Below, in pieces: positions 31,266 through 43,860 of a DNA stretch of 64,000 nt. The stretch covers positions 124,001-188,000 of the forward strand of contig BSBK01009257.1 of assembly GCA_027943335.1 (NCBI GenBank). The letters run 5' to 3'. The position numbers and the translations under genes were made by a program. The DNA is from Chamaecyparis obtusa (lineage: Eukaryota; Streptophyta; Pinopsida; Cupressales; Cupressaceae). Below the pieces are notes generated by a model. It was not told where the DNA came from. It saw only the letters and a program-made list of their open reading frames with translations, and searched no databases. Positions within the stretch are counted from its first letter, which is position 1. Each line of letters starts with the position of its first letter.

Positions 31266-34195
31266 AAGAAAAATTATCTTTTTTTTCTTACAAAAATGTT
31301 TATAACCATTGGGATAAATAAAAATGGCCAATCAAAAACAACTTTAAATTATAGAAAATTTGACATTAATAAAAAATTGGCAAACACTTAAATTTAGACC
31401 ATGTGTTCACATTTTCCCAGAAATAGGTTAATAGGGATAAAGCAGTGGAAACATAAGTCTCCTTCCTATAAGGCAAGGACTAATAATCTCACATCAATTT
31501 TGTGGAAACGTAGCTTTGTACATAAAGAATATGAGGATTATTCTACCACCAAAAAACTCATTTCATAATTATCATGGAGAATAAAGTATGGTCAATCATA
31601 ATAAATAAAACAAGTAAAGGACGCAATATAATGAATGGGGACACAATGCAAGAAACACTCATTTGTTGTTGATAGGACATAGTTACATAGTAGTTTCATA
31701 TGTGGTAGTACAATTGCACAAAAATTAAATCTAAAATAAACAAAGGTATAATTGTGTTTGAAATTGCTTAGGAAATTTTTCTAGTTCTCACATTATTTGA
31801 TATATACTTTCTAATATATTATTAAACATATATTTTACTATCGACGTAACCATTGCATCTCATTTGGTGCAAGTGCTAGTAATATTCTTTGAACAGTGTA
31901 TAAATCATAGAGTATTGTGATTGGTCACTTGCATGGGTTGAGTGATTAGACTCTTGTATGTTTTGATGAGCATGTCATTTAGCATGGATGGGTCATAAAA
32001 ATTGTCGACTGGATAGTCGTTGCCATGTAGTGGCTATCCAACAAAATAAACCGTAAAATATATAAATGAAGTTTGAAAAAAATACGAAGTGTCCCCTTGG
32101 TAAGATATACATTTTAGCTTTTTTTTGTTTAGATGTTGCCACCATTGCCATTAGCAACAGCCTGCTACATTTTGTTTTGGACGATTTTTTTTTGAGTTAA
32201 TTTCTTTTTTTTCCTTTCTTGCTCACAAGTTGTGCTTGCTCTTCTACTAGGAAAGGACCTGAGATACTTCCGTTCGTTGTTTACTTGCTCATTTTGTTTC
32301 ACCAGCACATGCATCACAATCTAAAGCTCTGAAAAATATAAACCCTTCTTATCAACATTTTGTTGTAGGGTTTTTTTTTGCTATAATGATGGTGAAGGTT
32401 GTAGAATTACATTTTACACACTTAAACGCATCAAACCACCCCACCGTGGCGAGTAATTTTGTCCTCTCACACTTTTTCACACATCAAACCTCCCCAATAT
32501 TGAGTGATTAGAAAGCGATTTAGAAACATTTTCTCCCATTTTTTGTGCTTGTGTAAGTCTAATTCTCGCCCTGGGGCGCGTGCTTATACAAGGTTTGAGT
32601 CTTCGTCGTCATCATTTTGATAAGGTAGCACGAGGCATGCCAGTCTTTTGGGGTCATCCTCCCTTGTGGCATAGATTACCAAGTCTGTGGTTGAGTTGAT
32701 AAAATTTCTTGCAAAATTTAGAGCTAAACTCATGGCAGTCAATACAGATGTCGAGCAACGGCTGCCACAACTCTTCTTGGGGTTTCAACTTGTGACATTG
32801 CATAACCAATAGTAGGGATTGCATCCCTAAATCAAATCATATGAAATCTAGCGTATTTACGGTCTAGTTATAACAAAAATGTGAAGGATCTCAAGCAAGT
32901 GTATGCCAACTATTTAGCAAAAGTTAAAGTAATTTATGATGACAATTGGGTGGTTTCTTATGAAGAGCTAAAATAGAGGGTCTAGTTTGGCAAGGACCCA
33001 AGGGAAAAGATTTACGGAAAAATAAACCAGAGCCAACAAGGGCATCTTTCTTCTGAAGCATCACCAAATTTGGGATGGGTTAATGAGCACGACAAGTAGG
33101 GTTTATTAAAACTAGAAGCACAAAGATGTGTGCATGGTAACCATTTTCAAGGGAACAGAAGAACCCGAAACACAAGTTAACGCAATTAAGTTTTTCTTCC
33201 TTTTTTTTGGTCTATAGTGCCATGAATTTTGGCAGAGTGATCTTATGTGGAGTTTTCTTGCACAGCCAGGTGGAAACAAATCATACAAACATTTGGCCGA
33301 GATTGGTGTACATTTTTTTTAATGAAGAGAAGAAAAAGAAATCTCACGTATTTATTATTCTTGTTACTATATGTTAGGAATTAGTAATATCATGAATATG
33401 AGATTTATCTTTAGCTTAGTATGCAATTAGGAAATTGATCCTTATTTAGCCATTGTAATTATGTTCTGTGTATAAGCACAAGTTGAGCTATAATAGCATA
33501 GTGTACAAAACCACAAGTGTATGCTATTCTATTGTACATAACAAAGTCAGTTATCCTGAATATTAATGCAGTTCCTGTCACTTATTATCTTATTTTTAAA
33601 TTAAAACTGCTTTAATCTTCTAATCAAAGGGTATTTTGAAGGTCTAAATGAAATTTTTGGCTCTCTAAAAAATGTTGAAACGACTATCAATTGAGTTGAG
33701 TTCAGTCGACAATTCAAATAACTCCTCTAGATGAAGCTACATGTCAAATTTCAACAAAAGATGGACCTCCAGGTTAAAAGTTATGACCCTTAGAAGTCCA
33801 TACATCACCTGTAATCTCAGCATATTCAACACATTACAATTGTTGTAGCGGGTAATATTCTTCTATTTTAGATATGTGTATTCTTACACTATTTAGGGAT
33901 CGTGATCTCTACTACTTTTTCTCACTTAACTTTTTCCATTATCTATGTAAATTAACACTAATAAATGCACATAAATCTAATTAGTAGGTAGTGTTGGCTT
34001 TTGAGTCTGTAGATAAAATGAAATAAGTAAAATTCTAATATTATTTTTAAATTTTGAGGGTCAAGATTTAGAGGTGTGAGATTGATCTTTGAGTCATCAA
34101 TCTAATAGTTAGGTGGAATATGATTGTTAAAATATGGTGAAAAATACAAACTCTTTTTATTGACATTTTCTTTTAGATTTTCCTTTCTATAATGG
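31266..34195. other. Unassigned AT-rich DNA
   Basis: I recognise no gene. A short in-frame run near 32880-33030 (plus) is broken by stops within 50 codons and may be a remnant. 32335-32520 is a diverged relative of the tandem repeat at 34136-34330 (shared GGTTGTAGAAT, GCATCAAACC and CCTCCCCAATATT). TGTTAGGAATTAG at 33374 could start an LTR, but no partner is visible. Confidence 0.4.
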
Positions 34196-34198
34196 TGG

Positions 34199-35140
34199 TA
34201 AAGGTTGTAGAATTTGGTTTTACACACATAATGCATCAAACCTCATCACTGGGGTGAGTACTTCTGTCCACACACAGATATTCATGCATCAAACCTCCCC
34301 AATATTGGGTGAATAGTCACCTTGATGCTGGATATAAAGAAAAAAATAGCAAATACATAACTTGTAACATCCCTCTATTTGATCACGATTGTATGATTCT
34401 GGGAAATCAAGTATGCTTTCATCAATTAATCTTTAAGATTATTATCTATATTTTAGATGTTTTTGCTTCTAGGTTTTGGTTAATATTTACTATTTTTATT
34501 TGTTGAAGGATGTAGATTATTCTTTTATGCTAAAATCCTGTCAAGTTCGAAAGATCTTTCTTCAAAAAATTAGCAACATTCTTCAAACAATAGAGATTTG
34601 CCTCCATACGGTTTGAACCAAAAAGACCTATTATTTAAATTTTCTAAATGATTGAGCTTTTCCTTGACTAGGGTAAAGGTTGTAGAATTTGGTTTTACAA
34701 ACATAATGCATCAAACCTCATCACTGGGGTGAGTACTTCTGTCTGCACACAAATATTCATGCATCAAACCTCCCCAATATTAGGTGAATAGTTGTCAAGT
34801 GACATTGGATATAAAGAAAAAAATAGAAAATACATAACTTGTAACGTCCCTCTTTTGATCTTGATTGTATAATTATCAGAAATCAGGTATGCTTTCATTA
34901 ATTAATTTTTAAGATTATTATCAATATTTTAGATGTTTTTGCTTCTTTGTTTTGGTTAACATTTACTATTTTTATTTGTTGAAGGATGTAGATTATTCTT
35001 TTATGGAGAAATCTTGTGAAGTTTGAAAGATCTTTCTTTAGAAAATTAGCAACATTATTCAAACTTGAACCAAAAAGACCTATTAAATTTTTCTAAATGA
35101 TTGAGTTTTTCCTTGACAAGGTTTGAACATAAGACCCAAT
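34199..35140. repeat. 475-bp tandem repeat, two copies
   Basis: 34199-34673 and 34674 to about 35140 are two head-to-tail copies. Both start TAAAGGTTGTAGAATTTGG, contain GCATCAAACC twice, GATATAAAGAAAAAAATAG and GTTGAAGGATGTAGATTATT, and end near CTAAATGATTGAG. The by-eye difference is several percent. A third diverged partial copy lies at 32335-32520. No coding capacity is evident. Confidence 0.85.
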
Positions 35141-37370
35141 TAAAAACTTTAAATGATTGAGCTTTTCCTTAGGGGATTCAAACCAAAGTCCTACTCAAAC
35201 CCAATCATGTTTCTTACTTTACAACTACCATTGGGGCTGTTGAAAATAGTTTGGAGCCTTCTCTCCAAACTATTTAGGCTTATTTTATACCATGTATGTC
35301 TTTCAAGCCTAATATTTTATTCAATAAATTTGAATTTAGAGAATCTTTGCTCGAGTTAGTAATGCTCTAGATTTCTTTATGAGTTTCTTTGGGTGTACTT
35401 GAAAGAAATTTCACTCCATGTTATTAGGTTATTTGGAAGTGATTAAATTGGGTATTTCTAGAGTCAATAGACAAAATATATTGTTAGATTATTTTGGCGA
35501 GATACTTAGTTGTTACAAGAACGTGTTAAAGTTTGATCAGATTGTATATGATAAAAATCTATCTGTTGGGAGAAAGCTCAAATATGAAAATGTTAGAAAT
35601 AACAAACATATTCATTCTAATCTAACATATTCATAAACTTGCAAAATCAAGAGTTTTCACCATAACCTCGGATGTGCATAAAGCAAGTGCACCCAAGAAT
35701 TACTTGATTTAAGCTCTTAGAGAGGTTGTGGGTTTCCAACACAATTATAGATCCCACTATGAGTACAAGGTACACCAAATAGAGATTGAACTACTCAAGG
35801 AGGAGCTATGGAAACAAACTTCAAGTATTCAATACAAGAAGCAAAAGAGGCTCAAGCAGGGGCTATGAAAGCAATCTTCAAGATCATATGGCATGCAAGA
35901 TTAACACTACCAATGAAGCTTACGCATGAAATCAAACTAAGTTCTAAATCTACTATGAAAATCTAACAACTACCAAATGGTTAGTAAAAAAATCTAGATG
36001 CAAGAAAGAAAACTAGTATTATAATCCTACATGTAGATGATGGATGATTTTCTTGAGGCAAGGGTCCTATTTATAAGATTTTGGAGGGATGGGGTGAGAA
36101 GGCATCTATGTGGAATCCACATAGGTGCCACCAAGGAGACACATAAGCCATGCAAAGTCAAAGACTTGCTCACACATGTGTGAGCAACTTAGGATGTGAA
36201 GGGTCAATGTGTACTCTAAGTACACATGTTTAAGAAAAAGTCCAATTTCATACTTTGGATAAGTGTAAGAAGTGTCATAAAAAATTGTGAGAAGCCTTGT
36301 TTAAGCAATTTTTAGCAATTTTCAAAAAGGCAAATTTTAGAAATTTTCTCATGCACGTGTGAGCAAATAATTAGGACTAATGGGTGTAGGAATCAAAAAA
36401 TTAGCCTAATTAACCTTAGTTAATTAGTAAGTAGACCTATTTAATAGAAAGTGATGTGTGTAGAATAGCATCTAGGTTAGGTTTAGGATTAAATTAAATT
36501 AAATTTAATTTAATCATGGTTTAATAGTAATAAACCATGTGGAGGAATAAATAAATAAATAAATAATTTAAAAATGGAGTATGGAGAAACATATAACAAA
36601 TTAAATTTATTACATTAAGGGTGAGTATTTAAATTAAATTTAAATACTATAGTTAGTGAATTTATTTAATTAAATAAATAGATGAATTTAACAAATATAA
36701 TTAATTTAAAATTAACCATAATATTATTTGGGGTCATTAATTAAATTTAAGTGGATAAATTTTGGTGTCTACATTTTGCTCCTCTTTCATGCGGTGTCAA
36801 AAAATGACATCGCGTCAAAGAAAAGAAAACATAGATGTCTCAGCGGAAAAACGAGACCTAAAAAATGCATAAAAAAAAAGTTTGTAAGAGGATGTGCCCC
36901 CTCGAGAAAATAGGCCAAAATAAAAATTTGGCTAATTTTCGTGAAAAAAGGAGGGGAAAAGACTTTGCATGACTTATTTTTTTAAAAAAGCAAAAAGAAA
37001 GGGCAAAAAAAACCCTTTTTTGAAAAAATTAAAAAAGGGCCCCTTATAAAAGGGCAAAACGGGGAAAAATGATTCATTTTTACCCCAAGGGAGGATAAAA
37101 GAGGAGAGGAGAGGAGAAAAAGATGGTAGGGCAATGAGACAGACTGCAGCTAGGCGAGAGCGTACAAGTCTACCAACGGACAATGGACATAGGGGATCTA
37201 GTGAGTGCACAAAGCATAGCTTTGTGTTTTTTTAATTTCTTAATGTTTTCACATTAAAAACAAAATTGTTTTATTTTATTTGGTTGTGCCAGGGGGATTA
37301 GATGGCAGGAGAAAAGCAAGATGGGGGACGTGGTAGAATGTCCATCCCCTAACGAGTAGCTATGGATGGG
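35141..37370. other. Unassigned non-coding DNA, possible LTR material
   Basis: No supported gene. AAATAAATAAATAAATAA occurs near 36545. GGTGTCTACATTTTGCTCC near 36763 looks like the junction of a plant LTR with internal sequence. AT-rich stretches alternate with poly-A and G runs to 37110. ORFs here are short and unconvincing. Confidence 0.4.
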
Positions 37371-37738
37371 TGTCTCCACTTGTCTAAGGGAGGTGCGTAA
37401 TGGTGGTAGAGCCACCCGTCGATAGACGTGCATCTCCACTCGACTAAGATGGGTAGAGCCACCCGTCCATAGATGGGTGTCTCCGCTCACGATAGAGCCT
37501 CCTATCAATGAGCAGAGTTTCCCATTAGTATAACCACCCATCTAGGGGCGGAGCTTCCCGTCTACATATGGGCATCTCCGCCCAAGTGGAGTCATTTGTC
37601 TAGGGGCAGAGCCGCCTATCTAGGGGTGGAGCCACCCATCAACGAGAGAAGCCACTCGTTAACGGACAACCATCTTCGCCCGGGCGGAGCTTCACATCAA
37701 CGAGCGGAGCCGCCCATCAACAGACGATCATCTCTGCT
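37370..37738. repeat. GC-rich degenerate minisatellite with palindromic units
   Basis: About ten imperfect units built on GGCGGAGCCGCCCATC, GGGTGGAGCCACCCATC and ATCTCCGCCC. GGGCGG and CCGCCC give internal symmetry within the unit. It is much richer in G and C than anything around it. Apparent ORFs on both strands reflect the repeat, not a protein. Confidence 0.75.

Positions 37739-37780
<42 letters not shown>
37739..37780. repeat. GA microsatellite
   Basis: About 40 bases of uninterrupted GA repeat, directly after the GC-rich minisatellite. Confidence 0.95.
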
Positions 37781-37785
<5 letters not shown>

Positions 37786-40082
37786 GAGCACTAAGGTCAC
37801 AGGCAAGAGCCATCGAGTGCACCAGGATCACTGATGGATCCTTGGGAGGAGTGGAAGACAAATGGCCTTCAAGGGTCATTACAACATGTAATGAGACCAA
37901 TCATGGTCACGTAATGTGGTTTTGATCATATGTGGATCATATTATAATCCAATCTTAAATGTAAGCCTTATTGGCATTGTTAAGTCTAAAAGATACGTAG
38001 GGGTCACTAGGAAGGGTTATGTATTGATCCTAGGTTAGGGGATTGGGAAGATGACCTATAAGGGTCTATAATGATGTAATAAGGCCTTTAAAGCCTTTAA
38101 ATGATGTTAAAAGCACTAAGAGTGCAAAGATGTAAATTGCCTATATTGGCAATATAAGCCAAAAAGGGCATAGTTGGGGTTAGTAAGAATTTAGGAAGCA
38201 TTTGAGTTAGAATGAAACTCCTAAATAGTTTTAAAGAAGGTTAATATGGTAAAGGCAAGGAGTTTTCGAGGTGACAACTAAAGGTTGTCAACTAGACAAC
38301 AACCTCAACAACAAGATTTAACTAATAACCCTTTAAAAATAGTCAAGTAACTGACTGTACCCGGCTTGAAAGAAGTTGGCCAGTTTTGGAAGTAGTTAGG
38401 GGGTTAGGTGTGTTGATTTTTAGAGGAGAGAGTGAAGATGTTAGGGGAGAGGCTGTGTGGATCGAAGACAATGTAAAAGAATCTTTGAAATCAATAAAAG
38501 TTTAACTCTCTGCATTTTATAGTTCAATGTCCCGTGGGTACAGTTAGGCAACAACAATTTAGTTTGTTTGATTTAATATGTGGTTTTGATTGAAATCATA
38601 TGTAATTCATTTACTTGTATTGTCCCTACACGTTCATGAAATTATTTCAATATTTTGTTCATTGTCAAAGGCAGGGAAGTGACTGGCATTCCAACAGTGC
38701 CTGGGTTGGTAACTGTGAACAGTGACTTGGATTTGTCTTTCACAAAATGTAATGACTCTCCCACCATTGTGATTATCGTGAATGGTGGGAGAAGTCATGT
38801 GTTGTATTAGGTCTTTGTGTTGAAATGTGTTTATGCAGGGAAATGGAATAGGGGCAATGAAAGTTCACTGACTGTGTAGTTTGTTGTAGAAATGAGTGCC
38901 AGTCCCCCTACAACTAGGCCCCCATATACGTAATGATAAAATGCTTAGGCAGTTTTCAATTATTTGCAAATATGGGTGATAGGTTGTCTGAAATGATTTC
39001 AGCCTTACCAGCTCCTGCAATTCAATTGAGCCCTGAGCCCTGTCGTGTCGTCCTGTCTTCGATGTCGAGGAGTCAACAAGGATGCTGAAAAAATTGACAT
39101 GTTGACAGGCAAATTACCTATCTATTCATAGTTACTACAAGCAATTATATTTTAATATAACCTGTTGTAGGAAACCGCGTGTAGGATATTGCAGAACATT
39201 ACTGGGATCTGCGTGTAAAACATCAAAGAAAAAAAGCAGCCGGAAAGTAGAAAAATCAATGAAAATCTAGAACAGACAAGCTACCTATGTTGAATTGTTT
39301 TGCATCTGTTATCCACCAATACGAACCGTCGATGGCAAAAAATAAAATAAAAAATAGATCGTCCCTTTCATTAAAAAAATGCCTTTAGCCTTGAATTTGA
39401 AGAATGACATTTTCCACCAAGAGGTTAAATGCTTTAACATGATGGTAGTGACTATCCCAGAGTCGTTCTAATCATTGGCTTCCACACGTCTTACTGTTTC
39501 TTATCTTATTAAAAAGCTGGTGGAATGTTCGGATCGACGGCTGAGAAGCAACAATAATACAAGTTGTTGTACCATTCAACTAATCTCATCTCTAGGTTTC
39601 ATTAAAGAATCTCATCCATACATTTACTTTTGCAGCATTGTCAGAGTTCAGAGGAGAGTGGTTTTGAAAAAAATCCTTGGAGAATCTCATCTCATCTCAT
39701 GAGAGATGTCATCAATCATCCCAGTGGGAGGAAGAGTGTCGTTGCCAACACAGTGAAAAGACAAGGCACACCAGTGAATACAAGTTGGGACGTCAAACTA
39801 AATGCAGCCATAAATAAAGCTAATTGTGATAATTTGTTTGAAGGACATGAATTTACAACATCGTGTACTTTTGTGCGCCTGTCATTATTGTTTGTCTTTA
39901 CGACACTCTAAAAAGTAAAATACGGTGTCAACAGAAGAAACAGAGAGTATTTATCCGGTCTAAAACAGAGAGTATTTCTCCGGTCTTTAGAAATCATGTA
40001 TCGTTACAGGTGCCATCTACCCCCCGACACACGACACCGGTTTAATCGCTGAAAATTTGCATCTTTAGGAACTAGAAATGAA
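37781..40082. other. Unassigned non-coding DNA with LTR-like traits
   Basis: AATAAAAG followed by CTCTGCATTTTATAG around 38490-38520 resembles an LTR polyadenylation region, but no partner repeat was found. A 93-codon open stretch at 39630-39911 has no recognised domain and no supporting context. Nothing else is supported. Confidence 0.4.
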
Positions 40083-40701
40083 ATGACTTTTACACACGTC
40101 CACGAGACCAACGGTCTATGGGACCAAAAGGTAATCCACTAACTATTCTATTGGGATTTCTCTAGGCTATCCCTCCTTTTGTAGAGCTGCATTAGCAAGG
40201 TAGCCACTTTGTGAAGTCTTGTCCCCTCAAACAGTTCTTTTATATTGTTCACTTGTATCATGTCTATGAATTGAGCCCAAATGTTTTCGTATGTCGTACA
40301 CTCCTTGATATAGTGTCATTCCATCTCCATTATGCCCTTATTGCAAAACCTACAAATTCTTTCCTCCCACTTTTCTTTAGGGCTCTTCCATCTACCGATT
40401 TTGCACTTCAAGTGATGTGAGCCGGACCTCAGCTAGGCGATCAAGATTCTTGCCTTCCCTCTAATGTCGGCTCCTAAGTATTCTTTGCCACTGTTCTCAC
40501 AAGTGTGGTTAAATTCATTGACATAATAAGCCTTTTTTCTACCGACCTCATTTGTCTGCATGGCAGTCCTAACTTTTTCTAATACCCACTTTTTTATCTC
40601 TGTGTTGTTTTCGGGACATTCTTGGTAATCAATGTTCCATTTGTTGAACCATTTAATATTTTTTTTCCTCCATGTCTTCTTCCGATGGTCTAGCTCCTTT
40701 C
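40083..40701 (-). pseudogene. Non-LTR reverse transcriptase C-terminal fragment with zinc motif
   Basis: On minus, one phase reads GKEYLGADIRGKARI, then LRSGSHHLKCKIGRWK and CRFCNKGIMEME, stop, HYIKEC (40298-40354), followed by a helical tail ending near LMQLYKRRDSLEKSQ. LRxGSHxLxxxxGRWK followed by CxxC and HxxxxC is the layout found after RT in some non-LTR retrotransposons. Stops are TAG near 40432 (expected Gln) and TGA in the zinc motif. It continues upstream to the Tat insertion at 40702 and probably resumes at 44805-44850. No RT core is in the window. Confidence 0.6.
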
Positions 40702-41639
40702 TGTAATCACCTAAAAATGGTCACCTTCACTATTAGCCCCTTTTGCTAAATCATCAATTGCTTATTCTTGATCAAATTCTGGTTCTATCATTTATTCAAT
40801 TATTTTCTATGGGCTAACAATTTTATCCTAAGTCTTTATTTAATTAAAAATATTCTCCTCCTCTTTTATTAAATAAAAAACCCCCCACTTTTCCTCTTAT
40901 CCTAAGTTGCACAAATAAAGCATTATTCCTATTTTATAAATAAGAAAATGTTTTTTGTCTTACATGGGGCACAAAAGTCAACACTTATTTCTTATTGGAG
41001 GAAACTTGTGCACATGGATTGCTCCTCTTTCAAGCTCCACCCTTGATTAAATCTTTTGCTTCTTAATCTCCATGGTCTATTCCTTCTCACTTCTTATAAA
41101 AGAAGAGCTCTTTTCTCATTCTTAGATCCATTTTTGAATACTAATGTTATGCTACAGGTTTTCTAGGTGACTTTGGAGGTTTGGAGATTTGAAACATTCT
41201 TAGCTTTTTCATTCACATACTATCTTAGTTTCATTCTTGCATTTTAGTTTCATTATCATGACATGCATAGCTTAGTTTCTTTTATGCTTTAGATTGATTC
41301 ACATAGTCTAATTAGGAGGATTTTGTAATACTTGCATCTTTCCTTTCCATAGCTTAACTTGCATATTCATCTTAACATAGCTTGCATCTTCATTTCTAGC
41401 ATTGCATTTTATTCACATTTTGATTCTTGAAGATATTGACATTCTTGCCCTTGTCTCCATTGAATCTCTCATTGCATGGTTTACTAGCAAAGTCATAGGC
41501 TTAAATAGCTCTAGCTGAGAGCACACTTAATTTCCTTGCACTCCATGCTTAGGGAGCTCTAGGTCGATTTTCAAAGTCTCCCATTCATGGATTCCCTTGG
41601 AAGCAAAGACTTAGAGAAGTGCACATTCTAGTGTGTACA
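40702..41639 (+). repeat. 5' LTR of Tat-like element
   Basis: 938 bp. It begins TGTAATCACCTAAAAATGG and ends CTAGTGTGTACA, and is highly similar to 43861-44799. TATAAAAGAAGAGCTC near 41096 is a likely promoter TATA. Confidence 0.92.
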
Positions 41640-41642
41640 TTT

Positions 41643-41661
41643 TTGGCGCCCACCGTGGGGT
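41643..41661 (+). other. Primer binding site of Tat-like element
   Basis: TTGGCGCCCACCGTGGGGT lies 3-4 bases after the LTR. The TGGCGCC start is typical of Tat/Athila-type plant gypsy elements. Confidence 0.8.
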
Positions 41662-41687
41662 GAACTAGTTCTCAGAGAAAATTTTAA

Positions 41688-41851
41688 AAATTAGCAGAAT
41701 AGGGAGCAGAAAGGCAAGTTTGAACCAAATTGGTTAGGGCCTTACATCGTCACAGCAGTATTTAGGTCCGAAGCCTATCATCTATCTACACTTGAGGGAG
41801 AAGAGCTTACCGAGCTTATCAATGTTCTACATCTGAAAAAGTTCTATGCCT
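41688..41851 (+). pseudogene. int: Integrase C-terminal remnant (Tat type)
   Basis: After the primer site the sequence jumps into a frame reading NREQKGKFEPNWLGPYIV, then AYHLSTLEGEEL and INVLHLKKFYA before TAA. GPYxV and the LKKFY end are hallmarks of the gypsy integrase C-terminus. Everything from gag to the integrase core is absent, so one large deletion joined the leader to the end of pol. Confidence 0.8.
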
Positions 41852-43860
41852 AAGGTTCTTGAGCTCTTTTATACATATTTTTATTGATCCTGAAAATTTT
41901 TTTAAAAAAATTCATATATGATGCTGAAAAAATTCTAAAAAGCATAAAATGTCCTGAAAAAATGAGCATTCTAGTGAAAACCTAGCAATAGGCGCTTTGA
42001 TGTCTCACAAAAAAAAAATTAAAAAATGCAAAAAATTAAAAAAAAATAGAAAAAGTGCCTTAGTGAAAACTTGGAAATAGGCACCTTGGTAGCAAAAATA
42101 CAAAAAAATTGAAAAAAGTTTTGAAAAAAAATCTATCAAGGGGTGAAAACCTGGAAATAGGTGCTACTTGAGACCCTTGCACATATGTCTATCAATCTTG
42201 TGTGATGCTCCTCCGCTCTACTTTCCGCTTTGCCTCTCCTAGCTTGGAATTGACTCTTGTCTTAGTCTAGGGGGCATACGTTGTTCTAGCTTATCTTGGG
42301 TCTCTTTGTGCATTCGGGTTTCTTAGGCCTCTTGGTTCCAACGGCGTTTTTCAACACTACCCCAATTGTGTTTTTCAACACTTTCCTAGCGTCGAGTGTT
42401 TCTCAACATTTATCAGATATCCTATCCGCAGTTTCGAATGATGCAATATTTCTCATTTGCAGATGTGATACTCAAAGTTTGACTCTATGACCTACACACA
42501 TGCACTTAAACACTTGACTCGTTGAGACTTGTTTGATTTTATTTTTTTGTGTGTTGTCTATGATGATTTCTTTGATGAGTGTTCTCTCCTTAAAAAGTTT
42601 TCGATGATGCATAGCTAGAAGACTGAGGGTATGAGGACATGTTTTATTATTTTTTTTTCGTGTAGGTATATTTTGTTGGTCCTAATTGTCATTAGCATTT
42701 ATGCTTGTTCCACTCGACATTAGGGTTTACAAGGTATTATCCTTGACTATTTTCGCAAGTGCATACTTCTAGCCATCTTGACTTTCCTTGTGTCTCGATG
42801 CGAGTATAATCTTTCCATATTAAACTTAGGTAATCTCACTGCACTAGTCATCTTGACCTATATGTCTTTGGTTCCTAAGTGGGATTCCCACATATCTATC
42901 TGATATAGATCATATTCAGATTCACATAGTCATACTAGTGTGTATTGTATGATCTTGCGACGCTACCAATAACGCTCGATGATGAATATTAGAGTCTAAA
43001 AGCTTTGTGACCTTGCAAGTAAACCACTTTTTCATAGTAGCTTGCATTCTTAGGTTCATGTTAGTTTAGTTTTGCATCTTGCATATGGAGAGAGCTCTCC
43101 TTTCAATCTTTCGTGGACCTATCGGTCAATTGCGCTCACCTTTCACTTCTTCTCGATCATGTCTTTCGCTCCTTATCTTTCACATCACATACTTTTTCTA
43201 TCATCACAAGGGGTTAATCTTATCATTCTGGATCCACTTTCAGGATCGAAATTGAAATCCGAGTTCATCTTGATAGTCAAAATCGCATTTCAAAATTTTT
43301 CCTTCTTCTGCGTAGTTGGCTGACCTTTTGAGGCTTGATCCTTTGATCTTCACTAGGGCATTCTTTCCTTCTTCATTCCCATCTCTCTCACCCTTCTAGT
43401 CTTTCATTCACTTTCATTCATCTCTCTTTGAGGTCTTCATTGGGGCATATCTTTTTGATGCTTATCCCATCATTCTTTCATCTTCAATTATGATTTCTAG
43501 TGATTTGATCATGTTGCTCTTGCTTCTGCCTTCCCTCTACCTTATTTTGATTTCGATCCTGAGGGGGCAGACACATCATATCCTATTGGTTATTCTCTAG
43601 AGCATATGCTTGACCATTCCATTTGCTCTGATCGATCTATCTTTGCACTTGACATGTTAGTTCTCATCTCAAGTTTTGATACTGTCCATCTCTTTCCTAA
43701 GTGTTTAGTACTGTAACTACTAGGTTGACCATGCAGGATTTGTTATCTTTCTGCACTTCATTCCTTGGAGTCAGATCTCTATCTATTGCCTTCTTCGCTG
43801 ATCTATTTTTCGACGTAATGTGTTCCCAGATCGATCACACATTATTCAAAGAGGGGAAAA
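41852..43860 (+). other. 3' non-coding region of Tat-like element
   Basis: About 2 kb without coding capacity. A motif GTGAAAACCTGGAAATAGG occurs three times in variant forms (about 41973, 42062 and 42143), spaced 80-90 bp apart and separated by A-rich runs. Apparent ORFs at 42296-42490 and 43072-43323 have no recognised domain. The polypurine tract GAGGGGAAAA lies at 43851-43860. Confidence 0.7.

Noticed and set aside
32880..33030. Possible short exon (plus) with a NWVVSYEELK-like reading
   Set aside because: Broken by stops within about 50 codons, without splice sites or neighbours that support a gene.
34199..35140. CRISPR-like array
   Set aside because: Only two long tandem copies of 475 bp, in plant DNA, with no short spaced repeats.
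37596..37925. Open frames on both strands over the minisatellite
   Set aside because: They follow the GC-rich repeat and GA tract; no independent coding evidence.
39630..39911. 93-codon plus-strand ORF
   Set aside because: No domain or supporting context; too short to claim as a gene.
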